From NCBI GenBank assembly GCA_029721435.1, contig CM056580.1, positions 27,832,367 through 27,896,366 on the forward strand: a DNA stretch of 64,000 nt, in the 5' to 3' direction. The stretch is from Gymnothorax reevesii (lineage: Eukaryota > Chordata > Actinopteri > Anguilliformes > Muraenidae). Position 1 is the stretch's first letter, and each line of letters begins with the position of its first letter. Shown here piece by piece: positions 1-11,250 of the stretch. Under the pieces are notes generated by a model. It did not search any database and was not told the DNA's origin. It saw only the letters and a list, made by a program, of their open reading frames with translations. The translations under genes were made by a program, and so were the position numbers.

Positions 1-668
1 TTGACGTTTTAGCGATTATCTTACACTACCCACTCGAACCTTCTTCTATGAGTGCCATCTTTGGGGTCGCTCCAGCTGGTGTACACTTAAATGCCAGTCA
101 GGCCAATCTATTGGCCTACACCACTTTGATAGCCAGGAGGCTAATTCTGTCCAAGTGGAAGGAAGCCTCTCCTCCTACCTTTGCTCACTGGATAAGAGAG
201 GTAATGCAGTCATTGAGACTGGAAAAAATTAGATACACCATGAGAGGAACAGTAGCTAAATTTTACTCAACATGGAAGCCGTTTTTGAACTATGTAGAGG
301 AAATGGACCCTCAGTTGCTAGTTTGAATTGAGCAATTTACAACACAGATCTACATATATTTATCTTTATTATTTACTCTCCCCCCTTCTTTTTTCTTCCC
401 CCCCCCCTTTTTTTTTTGTTTCTTTTCCCTTTATTTTTTTTAATGTCCTAATCTAATAGAACATGCACTTCTTATAATATGCCAATAGGTGGGGAATGAA
501 AGGGGACTTTGTAAGTGTTTGTGAGTAGGGAATGGGAGGGATGTTGAATGTTATTATTATTGTGTATAGGGATACTATTATAAGCCCATGACCTTCTGCA
601 TATATTGTATATATTGTATTGTGTTTGAAACGGGAAAAACTGAAAATAAACCTTGGTTAAAAAAAAAG
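1..668 (+). mobile_element. 3' end of an L1-like LINE, cut by the window start
   Basis: An open frame running from the window edge to about 326 encodes the last part of an L1-type ORF2 protein. It is followed by an AT-rich, T- and C-rich 3' UTR and an A-rich end near 660-668 just after an AATAAA-type signal. A non-LTR element with an A-rich tail fits L1-type target-primed reverse transcription. The 5' part lies outside the window, so the full length and target duplication cannot be judged. Confidence 0.7.
3..326 (+). pseudogene. L1 ORF2 C-terminal fragment
   Basis: The frame is open from base 3 to the stop after residue Val at 324. The protein contains the pattern typical of the end of fish L1 ORF2: a W-containing motif followed by HWIREV, LEKIRY and then TWKPFLNYVEEM. 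In L1 this region lies beyond the reverse transcriptase and belongs to the C-terminal domain of the endonuclease/reverse transcriptase protein. Only the terminal 108 or so codons are visible. No lesion is visible in this piece, but the upstream part is outside the window. A retrotransposed fragment is the most likely reading; it is not a host gene. Confidence 0.7.
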
Positions 669-1738
669 AAATGAGAGCCCTTGGCGTTCTCTCATCCATT
701 CCAAACTGCACAAATTTGAAATAGGTACACGTTCTCTTTTGGGCAGTTATTTAACATGTCCATTTGACTCAATCTTCTTAATTATTGCCCTGATAGTCTA
801 CCGATGTTGTAAACTTTTTAGTTGTTTTCATATAGTTATTAGCACATCTGTGAGGCTGAGCAACTTTACGTTGCACATCATCACTGTATTCTTTAGTCTT
901 AACCAAGGTAATGAATAATGAAGAGAAACTGACCTGTGTGTCGCCATCTATTCATAGATATCGAGGGGAAACAGGATGTCACGGATGACCATTTCAACTT
1001 TTCTCATTTTTATGGTGAAGTTAAACACAGGAAGTATGAAGGGAAATGAAGATCACTTACATTCTTTTTATAAGATTGTCAATTATTAGATGTCAATGAT
1101 TGTGGCACACATTTTATGGAAGGAATGTATCTATTTTGATATCTAAAAAAACCATTTTTCAAAATCATTTTCTTTAAATTCAAGGATAGATATTTTTGAT
1201 AATATTGTTAATAAAATATAGGAAGATTAATAGCAACCAAATTTTTTCATCGTGTTTTTTGAGCTCATATCTCTCAAGAGTGCAAATATTAGTTGAGGGT
1301 ACTGTATATCATCTCCCCTGTACTGCAGAGCACTGAGTTTGCAAACAGTGTCCCCAACAACATGTTGCTATGCCAGTGATTCCCCTGAGCAGCTCAAGGT
1401 AAAACAAAACCCCAGGAGGGGCACGGTAACCACAGGAGACTGCACAGGATCAAGCACTCAGGCTCTAAAATTAAATCATATACCATCTGTGCCATCAAAC
1501 ATTTCAAAATAATACAGTGTACTGCATATATATATATATATATATGCATAAGTATGAAGTATTTAGTTGGCAAAATCAGATTGGCTTGAGTGTTTTTATT
1601 TTCACTGTACCATGACAAATTTGACCAAGATGAACAAATTTATCAATGCTGTATGTGGTGGGGAAAATATCCCAAAAGGTTCTAAATTCAGAGTATTAAC
1701 ATAATCACAGTTCAACAGAGGGAACTCAGCCAGGTTCT
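669..1738. other. Unassigned AT-rich sequence
   Basis: No coding frame or structured repeat stands out apart from a TA microsatellite at 1526-1545. Short open frames here have no recognisable domains. Confidence 0.5.
1526..1545. repeat. (TA)n microsatellite
   Basis: Ten perfect AT dinucleotides are seen directly in the sequence. Confidence 0.95.
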
Positions 1739-2345
1739 TGTGGCCCCCCAAAACTACTACTACTGTGGAGCAGAGAAGAAGCATAAACTCATAAATCTGC
1801 CAAAAAGCAAGATAACAGGGCTGCAAGCCTGCCGGCTAAGGCTGGCCAGATCGGTCAGCCTGCACCCACTACCTGAGCATGCGCACCTAAGTGTTCTGGA
1901 ACCATCCATGACCCATATAAGTTACTGAACTTTCGCTGAATCCAAGGTTTGGGAGGCTCATATGTGGTCTTCAAGCGTCCCTGGAGGCTTAAAAATAATT
2001 TACACAATGATGAAATGGAAAACTTGTTACTAAGGATGGAGGGTTGCTATATGACAATGAACCAATCAGAATTAATAATGTTGGATAAGGTGGGATGAGC
2101 CACATTTAATCCCACCTAGCGGGACGTGCCAAAAGGGTAATAAATACATGGGTTCAGACGGTCAGTGGTCAGTCTGTGTCGGGTGATTGAAGAAGAATGA
2201 ATGCTACGTGGTTTGCGCAGACCAGCTTGGGTTTTGTACTTCACTTTGAGCGACTTGCAATAAACCAGATCGCATCAGACTCTGGAGAATGTGTCCATTC
2301 CTTGAAGGTAGATTTACATGGGTTGGGAGAACACTTGGTACACAA
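1739..2345 (+). repeat. Possible solo LTR
   Basis: The block starts with TGTGG, contains a TATA-like AATAAATACA near 2140, a possible R region, and an AATAAA signal near 2260 about 60-80 bases before several CA dinucleotides. That order (U3, TATA, poly(A) signal, short U5) resembles an LTR. No clear target duplication was found and the ends are approximate, so this is a structural guess only. Confidence 0.35.
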
Positions 2346-2782
2346 GTGTTTTCACCCACAAGTACTTTGTTCTGCTGAGTAAGGAATGACTCAAAATAGA
2401 CAATATGTTTTTCATAGACTAAAAGAAAGAATGAAATTCCCTTAGTCCAGAAATAGCAGCAATGCCAGCAAAACACTTAGAAATCTTTTCATGCCTGTGG
2501 TAAAAACTAATCTGGGATATAATGAATTTGTTTGCAAACTCCTTAGTTCATTGAAGGCAAAGACAAAAGTGGCAAGTGTTGGTGGAATTGGGTGCCACCA
2601 TCTTGATCCACCTTCCTCAGCAGTCTAGATGATGGCCACCAAACCACCAAACCTCCCAGGGCTCATATTGCTTCAGCTGCTGCTTACAGCAAAACACCTC
2701 AAACAGGGAGGTCTCAGTTCTTCAACTTCTGCCATTCTTGTACAAACCCCAATTCCAATGAAGTTGGTACGTTGTGTAAAAC

Positions 2783-2858
2783 CCCAGATAGCAAGCTCCT
2801 CCGCTCCGGATCTGCTGGAGCCGGGGCAGATCCGGAGCGGAAGTGCTAGCTATCTGGG
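2783..2858. mobile_element. 76-bp palindromic MITE (copy 1)
   Basis: The two halves are near-perfect inverted repeats: CCCAGATAGC at the left and GCTATCTGGG at the right, each followed inward by a GC-rich CTCCGGATCTG core. It interrupts the left arm of a Tc1-like element, whose uninterrupted sequence is inferable from sister copies. It is flanked by AC on both sides (2781-2782 and 2859-2860), consistent with a 2-bp target duplication. It has no coding capacity. A longer related copy lies at 47,308-47,400. The family was not recognised. Confidence 0.75.
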
Positions 2859-3059
2859 ACATGAATAAAAACAGAGTACAATGATTTGCAAATCCTTTTC
2901 GACCTATGTCCAATTGAGTACACTACAAAGACAAGATATTTACTGTTTGAACTGATAAACCTTATTGTTATTTCATATTTCATTTTTTTTTTTGGAAATA
3001 TTCTGGACAGGGGCATGTTTTCCACTGTGTTACGTCACCTTTCCTTTTAACAACACTCA

Positions 3060-3964
3060 ATAATTGTTTGGGAACTGAGGACACTAATTGTATAAGCTAT
3101 GTAGGTGGAATTCTTTCCTTTCCTTGCTTGATGTATGACTTCAGTAGCTTAACAGTCCAGGGTCTCCATTGTCATATTTTGCGCTTCATAATGCGCCGCA
3201 CATTTTCAATGGGAGACAGGTCTGGCTGCAGCCGGGCCAGTCTATTAGCCGCACTGTTATACTATGAAGTTATACCGTTGTAACACGTGCAGAATGTGCC
3301 TTAGTATTGTCTTGCTGAAATAAGCAGGGACGTCCCTGATAAAAATGTTGCTTGAATGGCAGCATAAGTTGCTCCAAAACCTGTATGTGCCTCTCAGCAT
3401 TAATGGTGTCTTCACTGATGTGCAAGTTACCCAGGCCATGGGCACCAACACATCCCCACACCATCACAGATGCTGGATTTCAAACTTTACACTTAAGCCT
3501 GGATGGTCCTTTTCCTCTTCAGCCCGGAGGAGACAAAATTCATAATTTCCAAAAACAATTTGAAATGTGGACTTGTCAGACCACAGCACACTTTTTCACT
3601 TCATGTCAGTCTGTCTCAAATGAGCTCGGGCCCAGAGAAGCCGGCAGAGTTTCTGGGTGTTGTTAATACGTATATGGCATTTGCTGTGCATGGTAGAGTT
3701 TAACTTGCACTTGTAGATGTGTCAACAAACTGTGTTAACTGACAAGGGTTTTCCAAAGTGTTCCTAAGCCCACATGGTAATATCTTTTACAGAATGATGC
3801 CGGTTGTTAATGCAGCACCGCCTGAGGGACCGACGGTCACGAGCATTCAATGGTATTGTTAGGCCTTGCTGCAAACGAGATTTCTCTTGATTCTCTGAAT
3901 GTTTTGTGCTACCCTTGGAAATTTGCATTCCACCTTGCTGAAGGGTCTTCGAGGACATAGCCAA
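3060..3964 (-). pseudogene. Tc1-like transposase remnant (copy A)
   Basis: Minus-strand reading gives, from 3964 downward, a helix-turn-helix-like segment (SRLQQGLTIPLNARDRRSLRR), then the catalytic-domain segment MMVWGCVGAHGLGNLHI and the second-aspartate motif GRPCLFQQDNTKAHS near 3270-3330. These are landmarks of a Tc1/mariner DDE transposase, which cuts and pastes its own element at TA sites. The reading frame changes several times and the amino terminus is missing, so the gene is dead. The final catalytic acidic region lies around 3060-3250 but is not in one open frame. Confidence 0.75.
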
Positions 3965-4395
3965 AAATTATACTGACTTAATTTCATTGTTAATCTTTTC
4001 AACTTTAATTCTGGAGTCTCCGTGATTGAAAAGTGAGTTTAAATGAAAGCTCAATCAGGAGACATAGGATGCCCAAGCAATTACATTCACCCAATTCTAA
4101 CTACCCTTCTTCTATAAAAATGCTCATATTTTGTTTTTTTTGTCGTTTACAGAGATTTTGCATCACTTACCACCTACTCACCACCACCAGCCTCTAACTC
4201 TGGCCTCTATCAAACTCATTTCTCTGCTGACCATGACCCTTCCTTCCAAATGGGGGATGGCTTTGCTCATGCCTGCTACGCTGGCAGATCTGCACCCCAC
4301 CGTGCTGAAGGGTCCTCGAGGACTGACTCATCACCAAAGATAATATTGAATTTACTTCATTGTTAATAAACCGTTTCAATTTTAATTCTGGTGTC
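3925..4395 (+). repeat. LTR-like block with its end segment present twice
   Basis: A segment of about 90 bases at 3925-4015 recurs at 4290-4395, sharing GCTGAAGGGTC, TCGAGGAC, TTCATTGTTAAT and TTTTAATTCTGG in the same order. Between them lie a TATAAAAATG motif near 4116 and, in the second copy, an AATAAA signal at 4363. This could be a truncated LTR followed by a complete LTR of about 370 bp, or an unrelated dispersed repeat. Not assigned to a family. Confidence 0.4.
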
Positions 4396-4519
4396 TTCCC
4401 AGGGCATTAAGCATTAAGCAAAAATAATTGCGTAGCAAAAATGCCACGTCGTCTTTCGAAGTCTGTGGCATTTTTCAGAACAGTGTAGCAAAAATAAAAC
4501 TTAATTATAGCTGCTGTGC

Positions 4520-5380
4520 AGTAATGGTCGGGTCCGGGCAATTTTAGGCAAAATTAGGCAATTCTGAGCAACAAGCAGAGTGTAGGAAGATGAAAAAAGG
4601 TGGCATTATAATGAACATTTTACATCAGTTGAGGCTTAAACTCAGAATTTCTGGCACAAGAGACTATGCCGTATCTCACTGAGCTAATTGGCAAATGGAA
4701 ATGCACATGTGACTTCACAAATTGACTAAGCCACTCACCTGTGTGAAAGACAGCAGCTGTTAAAGGCAGATTTCAAATGCTGTCAAAAAAGACAAAAATC
4801 TGAAAATACACAAACTGCATCTCGACACATGGAGATGTTGATATTTGTTTTTAACAATGATTTATTGGAACCATATGTGAAAAACTGATGTTTAAAAATG
4901 CCATTTTTCCATTGACTCCAATTGTTCGCATGAGAGCGAAATTCAAAATGATGTAAAAAATTCAGTTTCTGAGATAAAATTCTGATATTTTCCAAACATC
5001 ATCTACCATGACTCCAAAATTTTGTCAGGTTTTTAATGAACATTGAAAATTTATTTAGCAAGAATTTGCATTATGTTTACAATACAATTTACAGTCAAAC
5101 ATTTTGATGCACTGTAGGCTCAATATTCGATAAATCAAAAATCTGTGGGGATTGTTAATGTAGGACAGTCTGAAGATGCTCTGTAGCAAGTTTGGTGTCA
5201 ATTGACCAAAAATTGTGAGAGGAGAGTTTAATATGTTTTGCTGTTTTTGAAAAAAAAAAACAGAGTGATAGACTTCATAATTTGCAAAGGTTTAAATGTA
5301 CAAAAGTTTCTTCAGTATTGGGCCTACATTTTGGTGAAAGTTGCAAATCTGTAGCACATACACTGCAAAAAATGGTAAAA
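4520..5380. repeat. Dispersed repeat family, copy 1
   Basis: Segments of this block recur elsewhere: 4740-5024 matches 36,368-36,672 in inverted orientation, 4540-4720 matches 60,600-60,790, and 5290-5375 matches 61,195-61,290. A minus-strand tRNA-like module sits at 4626-4692. There is no coding capacity. The family was not recognised. It may be a SINE-containing composite or a non-autonomous DNA transposon. Confidence 0.6.
4626..4692 (-). repeat. tRNA-like module (degenerate A and B boxes)
   Basis: Read on the minus strand the module begins with TTAGCTCAGTGAGA, which resembles a pol III A box and tRNA D arm. It ends with GAGTTTAAGCCTC, which resembles a B box and T arm. No acceptor stem closes properly, so this is not a tRNA gene. 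Equivalent modules occur at 60,701-60,772 and 61,403-61,468. Confidence 0.45.
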
Positions 5381-5384
5381 ATGG

Positions 5385-5660
5385 TAAGATAAAAATGCTA
5401 GGTAAGATGAATTTACTTATTCTAAGACTTAAAACACTCATTTCCATCACTATTTTTCTCTGTAAGACAAAAAAAAAATTCTTGTTTTGAGGTAATTTTT
5501 TCTAGCTTGCCAGTGGGGTAAGTAAATTTCAGTTGTCAAGTCAAATAGGAACTTGTATTAAGAAAAAAAAAAACAAAAAACTTAAAACAAGTTATTATTT
5601 GACTTGACAATTGAAATTTACTTACCCCACTGGCAAGCTAGAAAAAATTACCTAGTAAAG
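5385..5660. mobile_element. Hairpin MITE
   Basis: The arms 5491-5548 and 5595-5652 are nearly perfect inverted copies, both containing AGCTTGCCAGTGGGGTAAG in one or the other orientation. They extend inward to a small A-rich loop, so the transcript or single strand would fold into one long hairpin. The left flank with CACTGCAAAAAATGG resembles ends seen in fish non-autonomous hAT elements, but no 8-bp target duplication was identified. Confidence 0.6.
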
Positions 5661-7150
5661 TAAGAAGAACATGTAGGATAACAGTAGGGTCCTGGCAGCT
5701 TAGGCTGCCCGGCCCCTAAAAATGTCTCTATATGCATTTTAATTATCAATTTTCAACTCTTAAACCTCTTAGGTAACAGTACTAACACTTTGAAGACGAA
5801 GGTCAGTTGATTTACAGTAGCATTGCAGTATTAAAACTAATTGGATTTACCAACTGGGTCGCACTTACAACTAACATGTGGTAATTCAGTAACTGAATAG
5901 AGATTAGTAAGTTTTAGTTGGTTCTACTTAAGCCACTCGCCTGGCTCAGGCTGTGGATGAGTGAATGTTCAGGACTGATTTTTATCATACGTAATGTTTT
6001 TACTGTGAAAGAAATTAATACGGGTAATTATTAGGAACCAAGATGAACGTTTAATTCTTAAAATAAAAATGGTCGTAATCTAGAATAAAGAGCACAACAG
6101 GAATTCAAGGTAGAAATACAAATGTACATGTGTTCAAAATATGAAAACAGCATTCCTTAGACATATACAACTCTTTTATATATTTACAGTTAATAACATT
6201 TTTTTTTATTTTAACTATTAAGAATTTCCTGACAATAAACACCCATAAACAAAATAATAATTTATTAAATAATGGTCGTGCTTGTCGGCTGATGCGTGAA
6301 ACCAGTCCAGTGTTTTTCATTTCATTTTATCTAGTCGCATATACACACATACAGCATTTGATTCCGCAATTCCCCACCAATTCCTGACACAAGATGGCAA
6401 ATGCCTCTCACGTTTTGCAGTTGGTTCAGCCAATGACATTGTCAACTCTAGAGTTTTCTGGAGCTCTGTGGGCGGGACTTGCGCAGAGGTGGGAAAATAA
6501 TGGGGTCACTCCAGTCGCTAGTCGCTACCATGGTTTCAGAGTCGCACTGTTAGGTTCTCCATAGTATGGTGGCAGAGGCCTATCAGGACGATATGAAGAA
6601 ACTGTAGGAGCCCGTTTTTGTTCAAAACTGGACAAAAACTTTTAGTCACGGTATCCAAAGACTGTATTGCAAAATATGCGATGGGGATTGCAAAAGCCCA
6701 TGGCAGATTGACGCATTTCAAAAAAACTGATCGCATTTTGCAATGCGATACCGCTTATGGGCAGCCCTGCTTCCATATTGAATTCACTGTACATAAATAA
6801 AAACTGAGCATTGTCATTAACAAACTCATGATGTCGATATGCACCAGACAAAATGAATATTACCCATAAGAAGAAAGCTATTCAAGTCACATTAGTTTCA
6901 CTCTCACTGATGGCTAACATCCATTTTAAGACTGATGTTTCAAGACATTGAAGAAATACAAAAAAATTTTTAAAAATCAAAGCAGCTTTTTGACTCATAG
7001 ATAGAAAATGGAGATGCACCAAAGACAAAGCCAGTGTGATAAATCAATGCCTTTCAATAGGTGTCTTTCAACCATTTGTTTGAAATTAGAAATTAGAAAT
7101 TAGAAAAAAGCTCACATCTCTCGCATAGGACAGGACCGTAAAGGAGGCAA
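5661..7150. other. Unassigned sequence
   Basis: No gene or clear element was recognised. Short open frames, for example at 6618-6800, have no recognisable domain. Confidence 0.5.
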
Positions 7151-7156
7151 GAGCCG

Positions 7157-8013
7157 ATAAAAAAAACGCAAACTCCCGCACACGATCCCACTTGCAAAAA
7201 TTATTTAATAATGAATAGCAGCGTTTCAGTCCAAGACCTTCATCAGGCAAACAATCCTATCAAAAGGGCAGGACATGATAAAAGGTTGTCGCTGCAAGCC
7301 GGCAAACAATCAATATTCTAATAACAGATCTGAGTCAAGTAACAGGTATACAAAAGAAAATACACTTCAAATAACTGACTCAGAATAAAAAGTTACAAAG
7401 TCTATAATGAGATATAAGTGTAACAAATTACACTTCAAGGAATAATTAAGAGATAAATTAATTATATTATTAATCATTAATGAGGGGGGTCTGGGATTTT
7501 TCTTCACTGAGGGTGGGGAAACTATTAATTGACAATATTGTAATTGGGGTGGCACGGTTAGCATTGCTGCCTCACAGCAAGAAGGTCGTGGGTTCGAATC
7601 CGGCCTGGGGCCTTTCTGTGTGGAGTTTGCATGTTCACCCCGTGTTCGCGTGGTTCGCCAGGTACTCCGGTTTCCTCCCACAGTCCAAAGACATGCATAT
7701 CAGGCTAATTGGAGACACCAAATTGCCCATAGGTATGAGTATGAGTGTGAGAGTGAACGTTCTGTGACTGGTGTGTGCGCCCTGCAATGGATTGGCAAGC
7801 TGTTCAGGGTGGGTCCCTGTCTTTGCCCGTAGTCAGCTGGGATAGGCTCCAGCTCGCCCTGTGACCCTAGTGAGGAATAAGCGGGTATAGAAAATGGATG
7901 GATGGATATTATAATTGTGATCAAATAATCAAATTATTAAAGATCAAATTTTATCTCTAACCTAATATTTTTTGCAAGTGGGATGGTGTGCGGGAGTTTG
8001 TGATTTTTTGATC
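7157..8013. mobile_element. Non-autonomous TIR element, split by a SINE
   Basis: Inverted arms of about 42 bp, 7157-7198 and 7970-8013, share ACTCCCGCACAC and ATCCCACTTGCAAAAA with few mismatches. The interior has no coding frame. A SINE at 7547-7907 was inserted later; without it the element is about 490 bp. Superfamily not determined. Confidence 0.6.
7547..7907 (+). mobile_element. tRNA-derived SINE with (ATGG)n tail
   Basis: A tRNA-like head carries an A-box region (GGTTAGCATTGCTGCC) and a clear B box (GGTTCGAATCC). The body includes CTCCGGTTTCCTCCCACAGT and GGGATAGGCTCCAGC, widely repeated in teleost genomes. It ends in an ATGG simple repeat. It is flanked by imperfect 10-bp duplications, ATTGTAATTG at 7537-7546 and ATTATAATTG at 7908-7917, as expected for LINE-driven retrotransposition. 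Confidence 0.8.
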
Positions 8014-9270
8014 AACCATTTGTTTGAAAACAGAGAATGCATTTCAATTGATTTACAACAAAGGCCTGAAGTGCCCTCAGAAAATTATACCTCATGCACT
8101 CCGCATCTGCCGCAGAGACAAAGAGCTCATATATAAAACCTGCTAGTGCTTAGAGCAACAATGTGCAAGAATTTAAAGATAAATTTTTGCAGAATTGTCT
8201 GGTCAACCTTGATAATAATGCATCTCTCTGTCACAGGCTGGAGTATGAACTCAGTCAAAGACAGTAAGTGAACAAAATAAACCAAATTTTATTTTCAAAA
8301 TGAGTGACAGACAGGCAGGTCAAAAAACCAGCAGGCAGTCATACTGTACCAAATATTTAAGCAGGTGCATCATCAAAAAAAAAAAAAAACACTTCAAAAC
8401 CAGTACCAAAAATATAATTCATAACCCAAGGTCAAAAACAGGAAATGGTTCCTAGGCACTCAGAACAGGGGAGAATCCTAAAATCAGAAACTGGAACAAG
8501 CAGGGTAAGGATACGCAAAAGGCAGGAAAAAGGCGTTCATGCCACAAGATTGAAATCAACTGTGACAAACTCACACAGGACAAAGAAACAAAAGGACACA
8601 GACAAACAAGCAAATGAGATTCAGGTGAGGAATGGGAGGAGAGGAATGCAAAGAGGAAGAGGCGTGATGACGACAGAATCATACAGTCAAAAGGATGGCT
8701 GGCAAAAACATGGAAGGAAGTAACACAAAAGGAATCGAGCTGCAAACTCAAGAGAAAAGCACCGGACAGAGAGAAGGAGGGTGGAGGAAGCACAGGGGAA
8801 TAAGAAAAGCACATGGACAGTTGACTATTTAAGTGAAACAGACTGCCTCAAATCTCTAATAGGAAAAGTAAAACAAAAATACAAACATAAAGCAATCAAA
8901 CAGAAAAATTCTGACACTTCCATGAATTTTGGAAATGGTTGGGTGCAGGTAAATTACTGTGGCTCTGATATAAAATACTGTTAATGAGTGGAGAAAATAT
9001 TACGAGCATTTGAAGCAAACACACGATGAAGATGTTGCCATATAAATAATAGGTTGCAAATTGGAGACTATTTCAATTATTCAGTAAATAAGGTCAATAA
9101 TAGGAATTTTATAACTTCCAGCTGACTGTTCAGTACAATGTGCTTGTCATGGGAAAGTGAATAAATTAAAGACAGAGTCTCAAAGGGCTGCCAGATTGCT
9201 GACATCCACTCCAAAGATCATGGGAGCACAGATGTGCGGACAAAACACGGAACCCCAACGATTCATACAT
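8014..9270. other. Unassigned, partly LTR-like antisense sequence
   Basis: From about 8280 to 8830 the sequence is a purine-rich run of short CAGG, CAAA and ACAG phrases, similar in style to the blocks at 19.4 kb and 25.3 kb. On the minus strand it contains AATAAA-type signals. Open frames here are composition artefacts. Confidence 0.4.
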
Positions 9271-9271
9271 C

Positions 9272-9276
<5 letters not shown>

Positions 9277-9302
<26 letters not shown>
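9277..9302. repeat. (CT)n microsatellite
   Basis: An uninterrupted CT repeat is visible in the sequence. Confidence 0.95.
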
Positions 9303-10960
9303 ACTTTCTCTTTCCAGTGTGCTGTATCTCACAATAAAAATGAGAACAAGCGTGAGAGCAGAGGAAAGAAGCTCAGTCACAGTTGCAAAAGGAAATTTTG
9401 GCCATGGCTATCAACAGAAAACATTATAACCGCAGACAATAAGGATTATTTTCATTAACCTGAATACCATATACATAAATCTCATATACTGAATTTTGCC
9501 ATACTGACATGACAAATATCTCCAGTGCATTTCTATCAAGATGGGTCGAATTTTTATTTGGTCTGATCTTACTCTCGAATCACTAAGATCTTTGGATGTC
9601 AGTGGCCAAATGTTGGCATCTGTTATGAGATGTGGATTCCAAGTATAAATATAATACAGCATGTGAAGAGTGAAAGACAACTTTTGCACAAAATCAACTT
9701 TAAAATATGGGGTTCAAGCAATATGAGGTAATTATGAAGTTTGAGGCAGTAAAGGCATTCATTGTATGAATCTTATAATTTCCAGTTCCTGGCACATAAT
9801 TGTTTGTGTTATACCTTACTGCGCAATTTTCGTGATGATCTGCCATTGTTCAGTCTTTCAAATAGCTGCTGATCAGCCATACTCTTAAAGATATCACATG
9901 TTTATTGCCAGCATTGTTATTGGCTTTAACACAGATGCAGTATACAGCTAGTCAACCGTATTTGTTATACAGATGAAAACGTGAGCAAAAAGAAAATTTA
10001 GGGGCTTATTGCGGTGTCTATTTTCAAAGACACACCAAAATTGACATATTCACCTAGAGAATATCTTCATATTACATAAGTGTGTAGAATTTATTTTGTC
10101 AACATTGTACAGAGTTGACAATTTATAGCAGTTTAAATTAAATTCAGTGCACCCACATCATTTGTGCAAAATATAAATGGAATGGAATATCAGAAATCTG
10201 AGAAAGTACTTTATCCAGCTTGATCCAAAGATGTCCTTAATGAAATTTATCTGGACCCGCAGAAATAGGTGTCTGAGACCTACATTTAAAAATTTATAGG
10301 TCAATATGTAAGGTGTGTGGTACGAGTGCTCTCAGATCTCCCATTTATGTCAAAATTTGTATGGTATTAACTAATCAAGGCCAAAATATACCCACAAAGT
10401 TTTTTGTTGATCAGTCAACTAAGCCTGTTTAATAGCAGCTGTTACTTGATTGACTAATAGCGGCAATGTTGAAATATTTATCTTGCTCATTGGAAGTACG
10501 ATTAAAAAGAGATCGAACCATTTTGACTGATTGGTTGAAGAGAGAGAGGAAATTTCACATTTTTGCGTTTACAACGCTACTTATTGGCCAATTGCAACAA
10601 CATATTTATAGGCCACACATGATATTTGGTTACAATAGCACAAAGTGATCTTCTAAGCGGCACTCACAGCATTTGAGTAATTGATACACTTAAACAAAAT
10701 GTTTTCCTCCTTCACTGTAGTTGAAGATGCTCAAAAGTAACCAAAATCAAGAACTCCGAATTAATGTATTTCAAATTAGTCTTGTTCAACAATTAATTAG
10801 CTGCATTTGTCTATTGCGTGCAATGCGAAAATAATTCCTCATATTCAGGTTTGATAGGCTTCACAAAATGTTTTCCACTTCGCATTTATTTTTAAAGGCT
10901 TAAAAATCAGGGCCATCTTGAAAAATTTTCATTTTTCAGAAAAATGACTTTCTGATCACA
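9303..10960. other. Unassigned AT-rich sequence
   Basis: No gene, repeat structure or recognised element was found. Confidence 0.5.
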
Positions 10961-10964
10961 AGAG

Positions 10965-11250
10965 CCAAAATGTTATTTACAATAGAACATAGATAACATT
11001 TCAAATGTTGTAACTGAGAAATTTTACATTTTTATCAACAAAATGAGCTTATTTGAAATTTTCTGGCTGCAACTGGTCTCAAAAAAGTTGGGACACGGGC
11101 AAAAAAAGGCTGAAAAGTAATTAATATGTATGAATCAGCTGAAAGAGCATTTTGCAAGCAATTAAGTTAACTGGTATCAGGTGTGTAACATGACTGGCTA
11201 TAAAAGGGATGTCGTAAAAAGGCAGATCTCTCAGAAGTTAAGATGGCCAG
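10965..11250 (+). mobile_element. 5' end fragment of Tc1/mariner element, long-TIR family (copy C)
   Basis: The sequence corresponds, in inverted orientation, to the right part of copy B (18,540-18,727). Shared landmarks include AAAATGAGCTTATTTGAAATT, a run reading AAAAAGTTGGGACA, and GGTATCAGGTGTGTAACATG followed by a promoter-like TATAAAAGGGATG near 11,202. The element stops at 11,250 where an LTR begins. Only the non-coding leader and terminal repeat remain. Confidence 0.65.

Larger units (their letters stand above)
2743..3970 (-). mobile_element. Truncated Tc1/mariner element, long-TIR family (copy A)
   Basis: The left end at 2743 follows a TA dinucleotide and starts with the AT-rich arm of about 200 bp seen in other copies of this family in the window (10,965; 17,060; 31,042). 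The body is a minus-strand transposase remnant. The right inverted arm is missing: similarity stops near 3970, where another repeat begins. A 76-bp palindromic element (2783-2858) sits inside the left arm and post-dates this copy. Confidence 0.75.

Noticed and set aside
8452..8814. 120-codon minus-strand open frame
   Set aside because: Serine- and leucine-rich low-complexity translation of a purine-rich repeat-like block, with no recognisable domain.
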